Under the pieces are notes generated by a model, which had not been told where the DNA came from, did not search any database, and saw only the letters and a list, made by a program, of their open reading frames with translations. Source: Humibacillus sp. DSM 29435 (GTDB lineage: Bacteria > Actinomycetota > Actinomycetes > Actinomycetales > Dermatophilaceae). Taken from it: a stretch of 64,000 nucleotides of DNA. The stretch is from the NCBI RefSeq assembly GCF_001758225.1, contig NZ_MAST01000023.1, positions 153,541 through 217,540 of the forward strand. The letters are read 5' to 3'. Below, piece by piece: positions 19,338 to 28,050 of this stretch; position 1 is the stretch's first letter, and every line of letters starts with the position of its first letter. The translations under genes were made by a program, and so were the position numbers.

Positions 19338-22300
19338 TCAGAACGGGACCCGGCCCCTGGCCCAGGACTTGGCCCAGTTGCCTCTGACGCCCATCGCGTC
19401 GAAGTCTCCGAGATCAACGGCGGCAAAGGGATCGTCGAGGTACCGCACGGCATCGTGCTCCGGCCCGCGGGGGTCGACGGAGACCAGTGCCAGCCGGTAG
19501 CGCGGCACGGCGTTTCTGCCGGTCAAGACCTCGTTGTGGGTGACGAAGAAGTCTTCGGCCCCGAGCAGGCGCGCTTTCACTTCGATGCGAAGGGGCAGAT
19601 CGTCGCCCGATTGGTGGGACAGGATGTCGAAGCCGGGGTTGTTGAAGGCCTGCTCTTCGGGTTCGCGGCCCAGGGCCCGCTCGCAGGCCAGCACGAGGTC
19701 GACCCCGCGACGCTCGACCGCCTTGGTCTCGACAGCGTGGGCAGGAACGTCAGGCGGGAGGTCGTCATCGACCAGGCGAAGCGGCAGGATTAGGGCGGCA
19801 GTCAGCACACGCGGCGGCCGTGTCGACATCAGGGCTTGCCGGTCGAGCTGGTCGAGCCGGTCGGCCAGTCGCAGCTCGAGCTCGTTGGCCTTGCGGACGA
19901 GGAACTCGGCGCTCTGCTTCGGCTTCTGACCGGCCTGCTCTTGGGCGTCGGCGAGGATCGAGTCGGCGTAGAGCCGGTTGATCTCACTGTTGAGGCGCCG
20001 TGACACCTGCTCCTGGGTCCGCCTCAGCTCGACCGCGCGACGGGGCTGGACCTCGGCGAGATAGCTCGGGAGCTGGTGGGCGATGATCCAGGTCGTGGCT
20101 CGGGCCTCGGCGCCCACGACCCATTCCAGGGCTCGTGCCTGATCGGTAGCAGCTGTGGGCGGGGCGGCGACGCAGTCGAGGTAGGGCGCCGGCCCGGCGG
20201 GTGTTACCTCACCCTTCTCGTCGACGAAGGCGTAGCCGAACCGACGGGCGACGAACGCACCGGTGGCGTCGACGATCTCCTCCACGACCCCAACCAGCAG
20301 AGTCGGCGCCTCCACCGTAGACGAGACCAGAACGCTGCCACGCTCCAGACACTGGCCCCAGCGGGCAATCGTCTCGTCGGCCACCGCGTCGTGGAGGGGG
20401 TGGCCGGGAGCGAGCAGGTCGGCGCGAGCTGAGTCAGCGGCATCCGGTGACACGTACTGAAGATCGAAGGTCACTCGCTCGTAACGGGTGGAGATCGGGC
20501 CGTACTTGGCCGAGCGTAACGACGCGGGAACGTTGTTCAGCTCGAAGCGCCCCTTTTCGCGTCGCGGCATCCGACCGCCGAAGCGTTTGAACGCCTCTCG
20601 GAAGGCGCCCTCGATGTAGTGCGGCTGGAGACGACGGGCTCGGGCCCCGTCCATCTGCCGTCGGAGCTTGGCCAGGTCGACGTCGGCGAGGGAGTCGTGG
20701 GCGAGGGCGCGCTCGTTGAGCAGCTCTTCGAGCCCTTGGGAGACCTTGGCGTCGATGACCTGGTGCATCTTCGCGCGAACCTCAGGCTGCTCCCCGTAGC
20801 GGATCGCCTCGACCAGGAGGTCGCGCAGGGGCGACTCCTCGAAGGCGAGACCGAGCACGTCGAAGACCTTGCCGCCGTAGGCCTTGCGCTGTTCTTCGAT
20901 TTTGGCGAGAAGGCGGGTGAAGACCTCGCCCTCACGGGTGTTGCTGGCGACGAGGTTCCAGAGCCGACACACCTCGGTCTGGCCGATGCGGTGGATGCGC
21001 CCGAAGCGCTGCTCGATGCGGTTGGGGTTCCACGGCAGGTCGTAGTTGACCATGAGGTGGGCGACCTGGAGGTTGAGGCCTTCCCCGGCAGCATCCGTGG
21101 CGATCAGCACCTGAACGTCGGGGTTCTTCGTGAACTCCTCGGTGATCCGGCGCCGGTCGGCTCGCCGCACACCCCCGTGGATGGCCTCGACAGCCTGCGG
21201 CTTGCCGAGCAGCACGCGGATGCGCTGGGTGAGGTAGTCGAGGGTGTCGCGGTGCTCAGTGAAGACGATGAGCTTGCGTGGCTTACCCGCCGGGTCGGCA
21301 GCGAACGTGTGGTCTTCGAGGAGGGTGCGCAGCTCGACCCACTTGCGGTCGGTGCCGGAGTCACGAACCCGTTTGGCGAGCGACGTCAGATCGGCGAGGT
21401 CGAGCAGCTCAGCATCGAGCTCGGCAACGGTGCGAGCCGCCGTGGCAGCGTCGACCAGCTCCTCCTCCACCGCCTCGAGCTCGTCGGCGGCGTACTCATC
21501 AGGATCGTCGAGCACGTTCACGTCGGTGGTGAGGGGGCCGTCGTCGAGCACCTTACCGTCGAGCAGATCCTGCTTGCGGCGCTCGAGGCGGCCCGAACGC
21601 CGCAGGAGGGACTGGTAGATCGCCTCCGGGCTCGAGGCGAGGCGACGCTGCAGCACGGTAAGCGCGAAACCGACCGTGTTGCGACGCTTGCCATCGAGCT
21701 TGTCGGCGCGGTTCATCCCCTCGCGGACGTACGTCGTCACCTGCTCGTAGAGGTCCTGCTCAAGCGCGGTCAGCTCGTAGGGGACCGTCTCGGCCACGCG
21801 CTCTGGAAAGAGCGGCTTGCCCTCGAAGGTGAGGAGGTCTTCTTTCACCATCCGGCGCATGATGCCGCTGGTATCGCTGTTGTGAACGCCCTTGGCGTAC
21901 TTGCCCGCGAAACGGTCGGGGTCGAGCAGGGTGAGGAAGAGCTGGAAGTCCTCCTCCTTGCCCGAGTGTGGGGTTGCCGTCATAAGCAGCAGGTGGCGGG
22001 TGATCTGGCCGAGCAGCTCGCCCAGGAGGAAGCGCTTCGTCTTCTCCAACTTGCCGCCGAAGTAGTGGGCGCCCATGCGGTGCGCCTCGTCGACGATGAT
22101 CAGATCCCACTCCGAATCTTCGAGCTGGCGTTGCAGCTCTTCGTTGCGGGCCAGCTGGTCCATCCGAGCGATGAGCAGTGGGTGGGAGTCGAAGACCGAC
22201 AGGCCGATGTTGCCCTCGACGAGCTGACCGGTGAGGATGTCGAAGCGCAGCCCGAACTTGTAGAACAGCTCGTCCTGCCACTGCTCCACAAGACCTCCCG

Positions 22301-22778
22301 GCGCCACGATGAGGCACCTCTTGACGTCGTCGCGGAGCAGGAGCTCCTTGATGTACAGACCCGCCATGATGGTCTTGCCCGCGCCCGGATCGTCGGCGAG
22401 GAGGAAGCGCAGGGGGGTGCGGGGCAGCAGCTCGCCGTAGACGGCCCGGATCTGATGAGGTAGCGGCTCGACATCGCTGGTGGCGACCGCGAGCATCGGG
22501 TCAAACAGACCCGCCAGCTTGATGCGTTGAGCCTCTGCCACGAGCTTGAAGTCTGCCGCTAGAGCGTTGAAAGGGCGGCCGGCCGTTCGCGCCAGTGCGA
22601 GTTTGCCCTCATCCGCCCGGTAGAGCAGCGTCTGGTCAAGCACTCCGGCTGCGGACTTGTACGTCAGCTCCAGGGCGTCATCACCGTGCCACTGCACGGC
22701 GACGATCTGCACTGCCGCTCCGGGGAGGACCCCGGACAATCTGTTGCCAGCAGCCAGTTCCTCGAGCTTCAAAGCCAT
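19338..22778 (-). CDS. SNF2/DEAD-type helicase with C-terminal DUF3883
   Basis: 1146 residues from ATG 22778 (MALKLEELAAG). The reading frame continues upstream to 22934, but without a better start. AAGGG directly abuts the ATG, so the start is not certain. SF2 motifs: Walker A DDPGAGKT (near 130-136), DEAH box VDEAHRMG, and the C-terminal helicase lobe with AAGEGLNLQ and RFGRIHRIGQ. The last 150 residues match DUF3883 (NPGFDILS, IEVKARL, FFVTHNEV), a restriction-endonuclease-like fold often fused to defence helicases. DISARM DrmD and related proteins are similar. It is 76 bases after the LRAT-like gene. Confidence 0.9.
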   Translation of the reverse strand: MALKLEELAAGNRLSGVLPGAAVQIVAVQWHGDDALELTYKSAAGVLDQTLLYRADEGKLALARTAGRPFNALAADFKLVAEAQRIKLAGLFDPMLAVATSDVEPLPHQIRAVYGELLPRTPLRFLLADDPGAGKTIMAGLYIKELLLRDDVKRCLIVAPGGLVEQWQDELFYKFGLRFDILTGQLVEGNIGLSVFDSHPLLIARMDQLARNEELQRQLEDSEWDLIIVDEAHRMGAHYFGGKLEKTKRFLLGELLGQITRHLLLMTATPHSGKEEDFQLFLTLLDPDRFAGKYAKGVHNSDTSGIMRRMVKEDLLTFEGKPLFPERVAETVPYELTALEQDLYEQVTTYVREGMNRADKLDGKRRNTVGFALTVLQRRLASSPEAIYQSLLRRSGRLERRKQDLLDGKVLDDGPLTTDVNVLDDPDEYAADELEAVEEELVDAATAARTVAELDAELLDLADLTSLAKRVRDSGTDRKWVELRTLLEDHTFAADPAGKPRKLIVFTEHRDTLDYLTQRIRVLLGKPQAVEAIHGGVRRADRRRITEEFTKNPDVQVLIATDAAGEGLNLQVAHLMVNYDLPWNPNRIEQRFGRIHRIGQTEVCRLWNLVASNTREGEVFTRLLAKIEEQRKAYGGKVFDVLGLAFEESPLRDLLVEAIRYGEQPEVRAKMHQVIDAKVSQGLEELLNERALAHDSLADVDLAKLRRQMDGARARRLQPHYIEGAFREAFKRFGGRMPRREKGRFELNNVPASLRSAKYGPISTRYERVTFDLQYVSPDAADSARADLLAPGHPLHDAVADETIARWGQCLERGSVLVSSTVEAPTLLVGVVEEIVDATGAFVARRFGYAFVDEKGEVTPAGPAPYLDCVAAPPTAATDQARALEWVVGAEARATTWIIAHQLPSYLAEVQPRRAVELRRTQEQVSRRLNSEINRLYADSILADAQEQAGQKPKQSAEFLVRKANELELRLADRLDQLDRQALMSTRPPRVLTAALILPLRLVDDDLPPDVPAHAVETKAVERRGVDLVLACERALGREPEEQAFNNPGFDILSHQSGDDLPLRIEVKARLLGAEDFFVTHNEVLTGRNAVPRYRLALVSVDPRGPEHDAVRYLDDPFAAVDLGDFDAMGVRGNWAKSWARGRVPF

Positions 22779-22854
22779 CCCTTCGAACGGAACGATGGCA
22801 CGGGTAAGCGGTCCCTGTGCCCTGGGCGTGACGGCTGACGATACCGCTCGACGA

Positions 22855-23784
22855 TCACGTCGCTGGGACCGGCGGGCCATCCGATCCCTCAGTGGCCGTT
22901 TCCCTGTCCAGCTCCTGGGTGCGATTGTCGGCATCCGAGTCGTTCTTAGGCGATCGCAACCACTTGCTCAGCATGAACACGCCTGCACCGACCGCTGCTG
23001 CGGCCACGGCAGGGGCGGCAACGACAACCACAGTGCCCGCCGCCATGCCACCGCCTACTACTGAACCAATAGTGGCCAGCCCGCTGGCAATGCCGGCGGC
23101 ACTCAGCCCCGATACGCCAACGGCGCTCACTGCCGCGACACCACCAACGGTGCTGGCTCCGGCGCCCACGAACGAGGCCGCTCGACCATCTCGACGTGCT
23201 TTGCGTTCATCCACTGGCAGGCTGGCGTCGTCGCGAAGGGCCACCTGTGTGATCCCTACGCCAACGACGGCTGGGCCGAGACCAATCATGGCCGGACCGG
23301 CGGCGGCCCCTGCTCCGACGAGCGAGCCCGCTGTAGCCAGCCCCGACATGATTCCTGCGCCGCTGAGCCCGGCCACGGCGCCCATGGCCCCCACGACGCC
23401 AGTAGTCGCTGCGACCGTCACGCCGGCCACCGCACCATGGGCCGTGAGGCCACCAACGCCCCGTACCTGCTCACTGGCGCTACGCCCAGTGCAGCACCAA
23501 GTCGCGAAATGCTCACAGTTGTTGATGACGAGGTGGTAGCCCGCATCACCCTGTCGCGACTCGGCGCGAGCCATCGTGACGTTAGCCTCATCCCGCTGTC
23601 CGTAGCGCCTGATTTTGAGATCGCCGCCGTTCAGAAAGTCGTCAAGCGGGGTCCGGGCGATGGCCGCGTCGAGCTTGGCCTTGCCTGGCTCCCCCGTGAA
23701 GTGGATGACGGTTCCGTCACCAGCGTCTATTCCGTGGTGGGTGTAGACACCCCTGCTCACATAGATGTGATCTGCTCGAGCCAT
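22855..23784 (-). CDS. LRAT-domain protein with glycine-rich membrane C-terminus
   Basis: 309 residues, ATG preceded by GGGGAGG at good spacing. The N-terminal 110 residues match the LRAT/NlpC-P60 superfamily: RGVYTHHGIDAG with catalytic His 17, a second His at 28 (VIHFTG), and the nucleophile in NNCEHFATW (Cys 90). LRAT-fold enzymes are thiol acyltransferases or phospholipases. Two long Gly/Ala/Val blocks (about 110-175 and 200-265) resemble glycine-zipper membrane segments, followed by a charged tail. The layout recalls eukaryotic PLA/AT proteins with membrane anchors. It is first in the minus-strand defence series and is a candidate membrane-damaging effector. Confidence 0.8.
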   Translation of the reverse strand: MARADHIYVSRGVYTHHGIDAGDGTVIHFTGEPGKAKLDAAIARTPLDDFLNGGDLKIRRYGQRDEANVTMARAESRQGDAGYHLVINNCEHFATWCCTGRSASEQVRGVGGLTAHGAVAGVTVAATTGVVGAMGAVAGLSGAGIMSGLATAGSLVGAGAAAGPAMIGLGPAVVGVGITQVALRDDASLPVDERKARRDGRAASFVGAGASTVGGVAAVSAVGVSGLSAAGIASGLATIGSVVGGGMAAGTVVVVAAPAVAAAAVGAGVFMLSKWLRSPKNDSDADNRTQELDRETATEGSDGPPVPAT

Positions 23785-24102
23785 TTTGGCCTCCCCTTCA
23801 TCCCGTTCAGGCCAAAGTAGGTCGTCTTGTCCGCCTTGTCTCGTCTTTCACAGATTCGTTCGAGTGGATCGACGGATCAGCTGCCTGTCGCGGTCTATCG
23901 ATCCACTCGCCAGTTCCCAGTCATCGTCCTGTAGCGGAGCTTCATGCACACGTGATCGACGACGGCATAGTCAACCGTCCTGTCGAACTTGTTGCGGAGT
24001 GTGCGGTGGCCTGGCCAAATCGCGCTCAGACTCTACTTGGGCCCTCCCGCCTCTGGAGCGCTAGGCCTTCGACGCTTGGCCCTTCAGATCAGCGCCTAGT
24101 CT
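23785..24102. other. Intergenic, no gene seen
   Basis: These 318 bases separate two minus-strand genes. They presumably hold the promoter of the LRAT-led operon. I see no convincing ORF, hairpin or repeat; the GGGGAGG ribosome site of the LRAT gene is at its left end. Confidence 0.6.
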
Positions 24103-24966
24103 CTATTTAGCGGCTGTAGCCGTTTGCTTGATCAACCATTTGCAGCGAGCATTGTGCGCCAAGAGCAATTGAGAATGCGGCCGACTCTTCGGCTCGGGGA
24201 TAATTGCCAACGGCTTCCTATTGAAACTGGCGTACTCATCTTCCAGCCGCGGATGGACGCGCACCTCCAGATCCGGGGTAATAGTGAGCAGGCGTAGGTC
24301 AAAAAGCACATGGATATCCGCTCGCAGTAGGATGCCGTTCTTGATGCCATTCGTGTGGGGACCCTTGTGGGGGGAGATGTGAGCCGCCTCGAGCACATCG
24401 ATTGTGCTGGTGCCCGACACAGCACACCCTTCGTAGATCGAGATCAATTTGTTTCGGAACCCCTGTTGCCCTTGACGCGTCCGTATAGCTCTAAGATCAA
24501 TGCCGCGACGGTCGTCATCCATATCTTCTAGACCTTCGCTTCGAAGGTCCTCGTAACTGACTTCTACGTCGGGTGACGCTTGGAAGAATTCCGCGAGTCT
24601 CGCCTGGTCCTGATCGGAGTCGAACCGGGGGAAAAGCTGCGGCGACATCTTCTTAATCATCGCCTCCTGCAGGAGACCCCAGCGCGGTTGCGAAGCTGGC
24701 GCTTCCGACAGAACGTCGAAGTGGAACCTCGCGACGTAGCTCCGAGAACCCGAGTCCTCCCAGGGCGTCGGGTGTTGGGGTGGAATGGGATAAGCCCCTT
24801 GAGTTACCAAGCACTGAGCAATAAGGGAGCCGCCTGCCTGCCAGAAATACACCAAGTCACCGAACGCGACTTTTTGGAACTTCGGCATATCCCAAAACCC
24901 ATGCGATTCTGCAATGCTCCAGTGCTGAACGTGATCCGCATCAATCGTGACGACCCAACTTGCCAT
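24103..24966 (-). CDS. EVE-HNH modification-dependent endonuclease
   Basis: 287 residues. The N-terminal 120 residues fit the EVE/PUA-like fold (WVVTIDADHVQHW, FGDLVYFWQAGG, YVARFHFDVL), which in prokaryotes reads modified cytosine. The C-terminal half is an HNH_2-type nuclease: QGFRNKLISIYEGCAVSGT, then LEAAHISPHKGPHTN and NGILLRADIHVLFDL. EVE-HNH fusions are type IV-like enzymes that cut modified DNA. It lies on the same strand as the LRAT/helicase operon but 318 bases upstream, so it is probably a separate transcript. The gene is less GC-rich than the chromosome-like neighbours. Confidence 0.87.
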   Translation of the reverse strand: MASWVVTIDADHVQHWSIAESHGFWDMPKFQKVAFGDLVYFWQAGGSLIAQCLVTQGAYPIPPQHPTPWEDSGSRSYVARFHFDVLSEAPASQPRWGLLQEAMIKKMSPQLFPRFDSDQDQARLAEFFQASPDVEVSYEDLRSEGLEDMDDDRRGIDLRAIRTRQGQQGFRNKLISIYEGCAVSGTSTIDVLEAAHISPHKGPHTNGIKNGILLRADIHVLFDLRLLTITPDLEVRVHPRLEDEYASFNRKPLAIIPEPKSRPHSQLLLAHNARCKWLIKQTATAAK

Positions 24967-25062
24967 GGCATGCCTCTTCCGTGTGAATCACGGGTGAGGC
25001 GTGTCCAGAAGGAAGCCTGTCGGTCCGTTGATGGTGATTGGTTTGTAGCGAAGCGCCGAAAT

Positions 25063-26952
25063 TCAGCGCCGGATCAAAGTTCGAATTTGGTCGCGCGTTT
25101 GCGGATCAGTAGAATAGATAGTGACGCTCCGCATGCCGCGGGTCAGTAGGACCTTGTAGACGTTGCGTACGAGAGCATCGAACTGGGCATTGCTGACTTT
25201 GGTACGAATGCGAAAGTCGGGGTCACGGTTGGCTGAGCGCACCGATCGCCAACTCCCCTCCCGCCAAACCAGGTCGGGCCCAAGAATGACCCCCGCGTGG
25301 TCGTATTCAAAGCCCTGCGCCGTATAGACACAGCCGACCTGGCCGAAGCCAGCAGGTTCACTGGCCCACAATGCAGCCGGCGGTGCGCCACCCACCGATC
25401 GATCTCCACGCAGATTCCACGGACGTGACCAACCGCCGATCTGGACATCTTCAACCAGCGAGCCGTCCGACCGAGGGTCGCTCCACGGCCAGCAGTACCC
25501 AGCTGCCATCCGCGCCGAGTAGCCGTTGCTTTCGTGCTTGGACATGACGTGCTCGAGCTCTTCAGGTGTGTCCGCCAAGGACACGTCGAATCCGTCATCC
25601 CCGGCCCACGGCACGGGTCCGCCAGGTGCGAGGCCGAGCAGCCGTAACACCCACTGCACATAGATCTCTGATCCACCGCAACGGAACTGGTCGTTGAGGC
25701 TGATGTGCTGAACCCCCATGCCGAGCGCCGACGCGTGCGCCTCGATGTCTTCGACCGTGCCCATCTCACCAGGCCGAACCACCTGATGCTCGTCCAGAAG
25801 GAACACCGGCACCCTCGCAGCGTTAAGCAACTCGTACATCTGGGGGCGGCCCGCGTTCCGCAGCTCCTTGCGCGTGTACCGGCTGACGGAGGTCTCTCGA
25901 ATCCGGTGAGCCTCGTCCAGGATCAGACAGTCCAGATCGTTGGGTTCTGCCGACATGAACGAGTTGAAGTACGTGAACAGCTTCGCCACGGCAGGCGCCC
26001 GCCGGCCGGCCACCTTGCGCAGGGTCTGGGTAAATGAACGTGATCCGGTGGCATGCATCACCGGCCGTCCTTGACGCGAGAGTTCCCCCATCAGGGACAA
26101 CGCGATGACGGACTTGCCACTGCCCGGCCCCCCGCTCACCACGATCGCGGTTTTTCTGTTGGCGCGTCGCGCCCGACTCACCGCATGCAACACGTGTTCG
26201 TAGGCGTCTCTCTGCTCATCCAGCAACACAAATTGTTCTCGGCTCTGCACCTCCTCGGCTGCCACCGCCAACAGTTGCTTGCTCGGTGCGATCCGGCTTC
26301 GTAGCAGGGCATCTGCGGAATCCGCTCCCTCTCGCCCCGGGGCCAGATGCGTCCGCAAATAGTCCACGAACGCCCCACGACGCTGGTTGGTGAAAATGGC
26401 GCCGTGCGTGGGTCGCCGTACGTCAAGGAGATCCGCGACTCCGAGATCCGTCGCGTTGTGCAGGTAGGCAACGCCTGCCAGCGAGTGCGACTGCTCGGCC
26501 AGCATGACGGTGAAGGACGACAGATACTCGCAGTAGTCGGCGACCTGCAAGGCGGGGTGCGTCACAGCACGGTGCCCGTACTGCTCGACCTCCACCAAGG
26601 TCTCACTGTCCTCGAAGCGCTGGGCAGAGCTCCATTGCTTCAACTCCACCACGACGTAGGAGGGGTCACCCGTTTTCGGGTGGATGCCGGCCAGGACGAC
26701 GTCAGCACGCTTGCTGGTCAACGGAAGCTGGTGCTCAATGAGCATCTCCACGCCGTCGAGTCCCGCGGACATCAGGTCCGCCCGCAGCGCTGGGAGGCTA
26801 CGTTGCCAAGAACGCGACTCGCTTGCTGACGGGCGGTGACCCGTCTGAATGCTCATCTGCTCTGCGATGTGGTCAGCCAAGTGCGCCTCCAGAGCAGAGA
26901 AGCCTCGAACGGAGGTCCGGAGTAGATGCACGAACAGGTCCCCTGGCAGCAC
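25063..26952 (-). CDS. DUF2075 helicase with N-terminal nuclease-like domain
   Basis: 629 residues. The central and C-terminal parts match DUF2075, the Schlafen-type SF1 helicase family: Walker A GGPGSGKSVIALS, Walker B LDCLILDEAHRIRE, GQVGCVYTAQGFEYDH and LLTRGMRS. The N-terminal 150 residues contain RADVVLAG followed by VVVELKQW, the D...ExK arrangement of a PD-(D/E)XK nuclease. Such proteins occur in defence islands and phage-resistance loci. The start is GTG at 26952 without an obvious Shine-Dalgarno, so a later start is possible. It is single, 96 bases upstream of the EVE-HNH gene. Confidence 0.85.
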   Translation of the reverse strand: MLPGDLFVHLLRTSVRGFSALEAHLADHIAEQMSIQTGHRPSASESRSWQRSLPALRADLMSAGLDGVEMLIEHQLPLTSKRADVVLAGIHPKTGDPSYVVVELKQWSSAQRFEDSETLVEVEQYGHRAVTHPALQVADYCEYLSSFTVMLAEQSHSLAGVAYLHNATDLGVADLLDVRRPTHGAIFTNQRRGAFVDYLRTHLAPGREGADSADALLRSRIAPSKQLLAVAAEEVQSREQFVLLDEQRDAYEHVLHAVSRARRANRKTAIVVSGGPGSGKSVIALSLMGELSRQGRPVMHATGSRSFTQTLRKVAGRRAPAVAKLFTYFNSFMSAEPNDLDCLILDEAHRIRETSVSRYTRKELRNAGRPQMYELLNAARVPVFLLDEHQVVRPGEMGTVEDIEAHASALGMGVQHISLNDQFRCGGSEIYVQWVLRLLGLAPGGPVPWAGDDGFDVSLADTPEELEHVMSKHESNGYSARMAAGYCWPWSDPRSDGSLVEDVQIGGWSRPWNLRGDRSVGGAPPAALWASEPAGFGQVGCVYTAQGFEYDHAGVILGPDLVWREGSWRSVRSANRDPDFRIRTKVSNAQFDALVRNVYKVLLTRGMRSVTIYSTDPQTRDQIRTLIRR

Positions 26953-27378
26953 GAAGAAACTCGTGCGGTGTGGGGGCGTGTCCGTGAGGAAGCCCGTCGG
27001 GCCGCAATGACAGGTGAAGCCTAACCAGTCCCTGCCTGGAATCGCCGTGACCCCGCCGTGCGCTTTGCACGGGTTGAGCCCTTCGGTGGAAATCTCCGGG
27101 CGTCAGGCGACGTCGCCCCCTTTAACTGCGTGACGATCTGCGACGTCAAGGACGGGAACGGTCCACGTCATCCCGCGCAGTCCTGTCGGTGACCAGCTAA
27201 GCGAGCTCCTCACCTTCAAAGTGCAGTTTGCCAACGGGGCCGCATGGATGAGGCTTCGTCTGCACCCCAGATGGCGCGGCCTTGCCGTTGCCGCAGACCT
27301 GCTGTTCACCGTCAGCGGTGACCGCGCCCGAAACGTCCAAACCGCACTCGGCCATGACTTGCCTGGTAGGAATGCCGA
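26953..27378. other. Intergenic, no gene seen
   Basis: 426 bases between the divergent DUF2075 gene and the 78-aa gene. Several short frames exist, but none has a start with a ribosome site or recognisable content. Promoters for both flanking genes should lie here. Confidence 0.55.
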
Positions 27379-27615
27379 ATGGCCTACATCAACCAGTTCT
27401 TCGCGTCGAAGTCAGCGACGACCACGCGCCCGCACACCACCTGTTCGTGCGGCTGGAAGGTTACCGAGCGCGATGGGACTAAGGTGCTGCAACTGGACAC
27501 CTACGGTTCAGACGGCCGCAAGGACCAAGGCACCGTGAGTCAGTCGATCCAGCTCGACCGCGCTCAGGCACAGGAACTGCTGTCGATCATCCGCAAGACA
27601 TTTCCGGGTCTCTGA
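27379..27615 (+). CDS. Small conserved protein, 78 aa
   Basis: ATG with GGTAGGAA 7-8 bases upstream. It is a compact protein with CSC near residue 22, followed by WKVTERDGTKVLQLDTYGSDGRKDQG and an amphipathic C-terminal helix ending in FPGL. The LQLDTYGS...SQxIQLD pattern recalls small proteins of about 80 residues that often sit in phage and defence regions and are sometimes mislabelled as formyltransferases; that comparison is from memory. The function is unknown. It is the last gene before chromosome-like content resumes and may mark the right end of the island. Nothing is recognisable from 27616 to 27804. Confidence 0.65.
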   Translation: MAYINQFFASKSATTTRPHTTCSCGWKVTERDGTKVLQLDTYGSDGRKDQGTVSQSIQLDRAQAQELLSIIRKTFPGL

Positions 27616-27804
27616 CCCAAACGAGGCAAACACTCGACCTAAAACCATGGAGCCTTCGTGCTGGGAGGAATGACGCTTGCAGGAACGTCGGCACCCGCTC
27701 AGGCACCAGCGGGAGCTGACCCTGCGGCATCCGAGTAGGTCGTACTTCGGTCGACCGGCTGGGTGCCTTGAGCTGGCACCCTGATCCACCAACTCGTGGT
27801 GCGG

Positions 27805-28050
27805 TCAGCGCTGGTCGGGAGCCCTCGTGGGCTCTACAGAGATCAGAATGACGCCCAGGTCGCGGACTTTGCTGAGCAGTCCGTGGAGGTGGGCTTGGTC
27901 GGCGACGGGGCCGGTGAGGCTCGTCGTGCCGTCACTCTCGCGGGTCAGCACGAGGCCGTCGAACCAGGTCGACCAACGGTCGTCGAAGTGCCCGTCGATC
28001 CGCAGTTGGTAGCAGGCGGGAGCCTTGCTGGGCGGCGGGCGCGTCCTCAC
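27805..28050 (-). CDS. Conserved small protein, 81 aa
   Basis: The start is GTG at 28050, which overlaps the stop of the DUF2306 gene as GTGA; upstream in-frame sequence lies inside that gene. The core is CYQLRIDGHFDDRWSTWFDG, a strand-rich middle and a helix VADQAHLHGLLSKVRDLG. Similar small proteins recur in actinobacteria, often by membrane or regulatory genes, without assigned function. Third gene of a tightly coupled operon. Confidence 0.7.
   Translation of the reverse strand: MRTRPPPSKAPACYQLRIDGHFDDRWSTWFDGLVLTRESDGTTSLTGPVADQAHLHGLLSKVRDLGVILISVEPTRAPDQR

Noticed and set aside
16382..19453. Long N-terminal extension of the DUF1156 protein (87 residues)
   Set aside because: No family similarity, while ATG 19192 has GAGGGG at good spacing and begins the conserved domain.
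27600..27800. Right-hand attachment site matching the tRNA-Phe 3' end
   Set aside because: I compared the tRNA 3' region (GGTTCGACC...TCTGGCCACCA) with the sequence around 27.6-27.8 kb and found no repeat.
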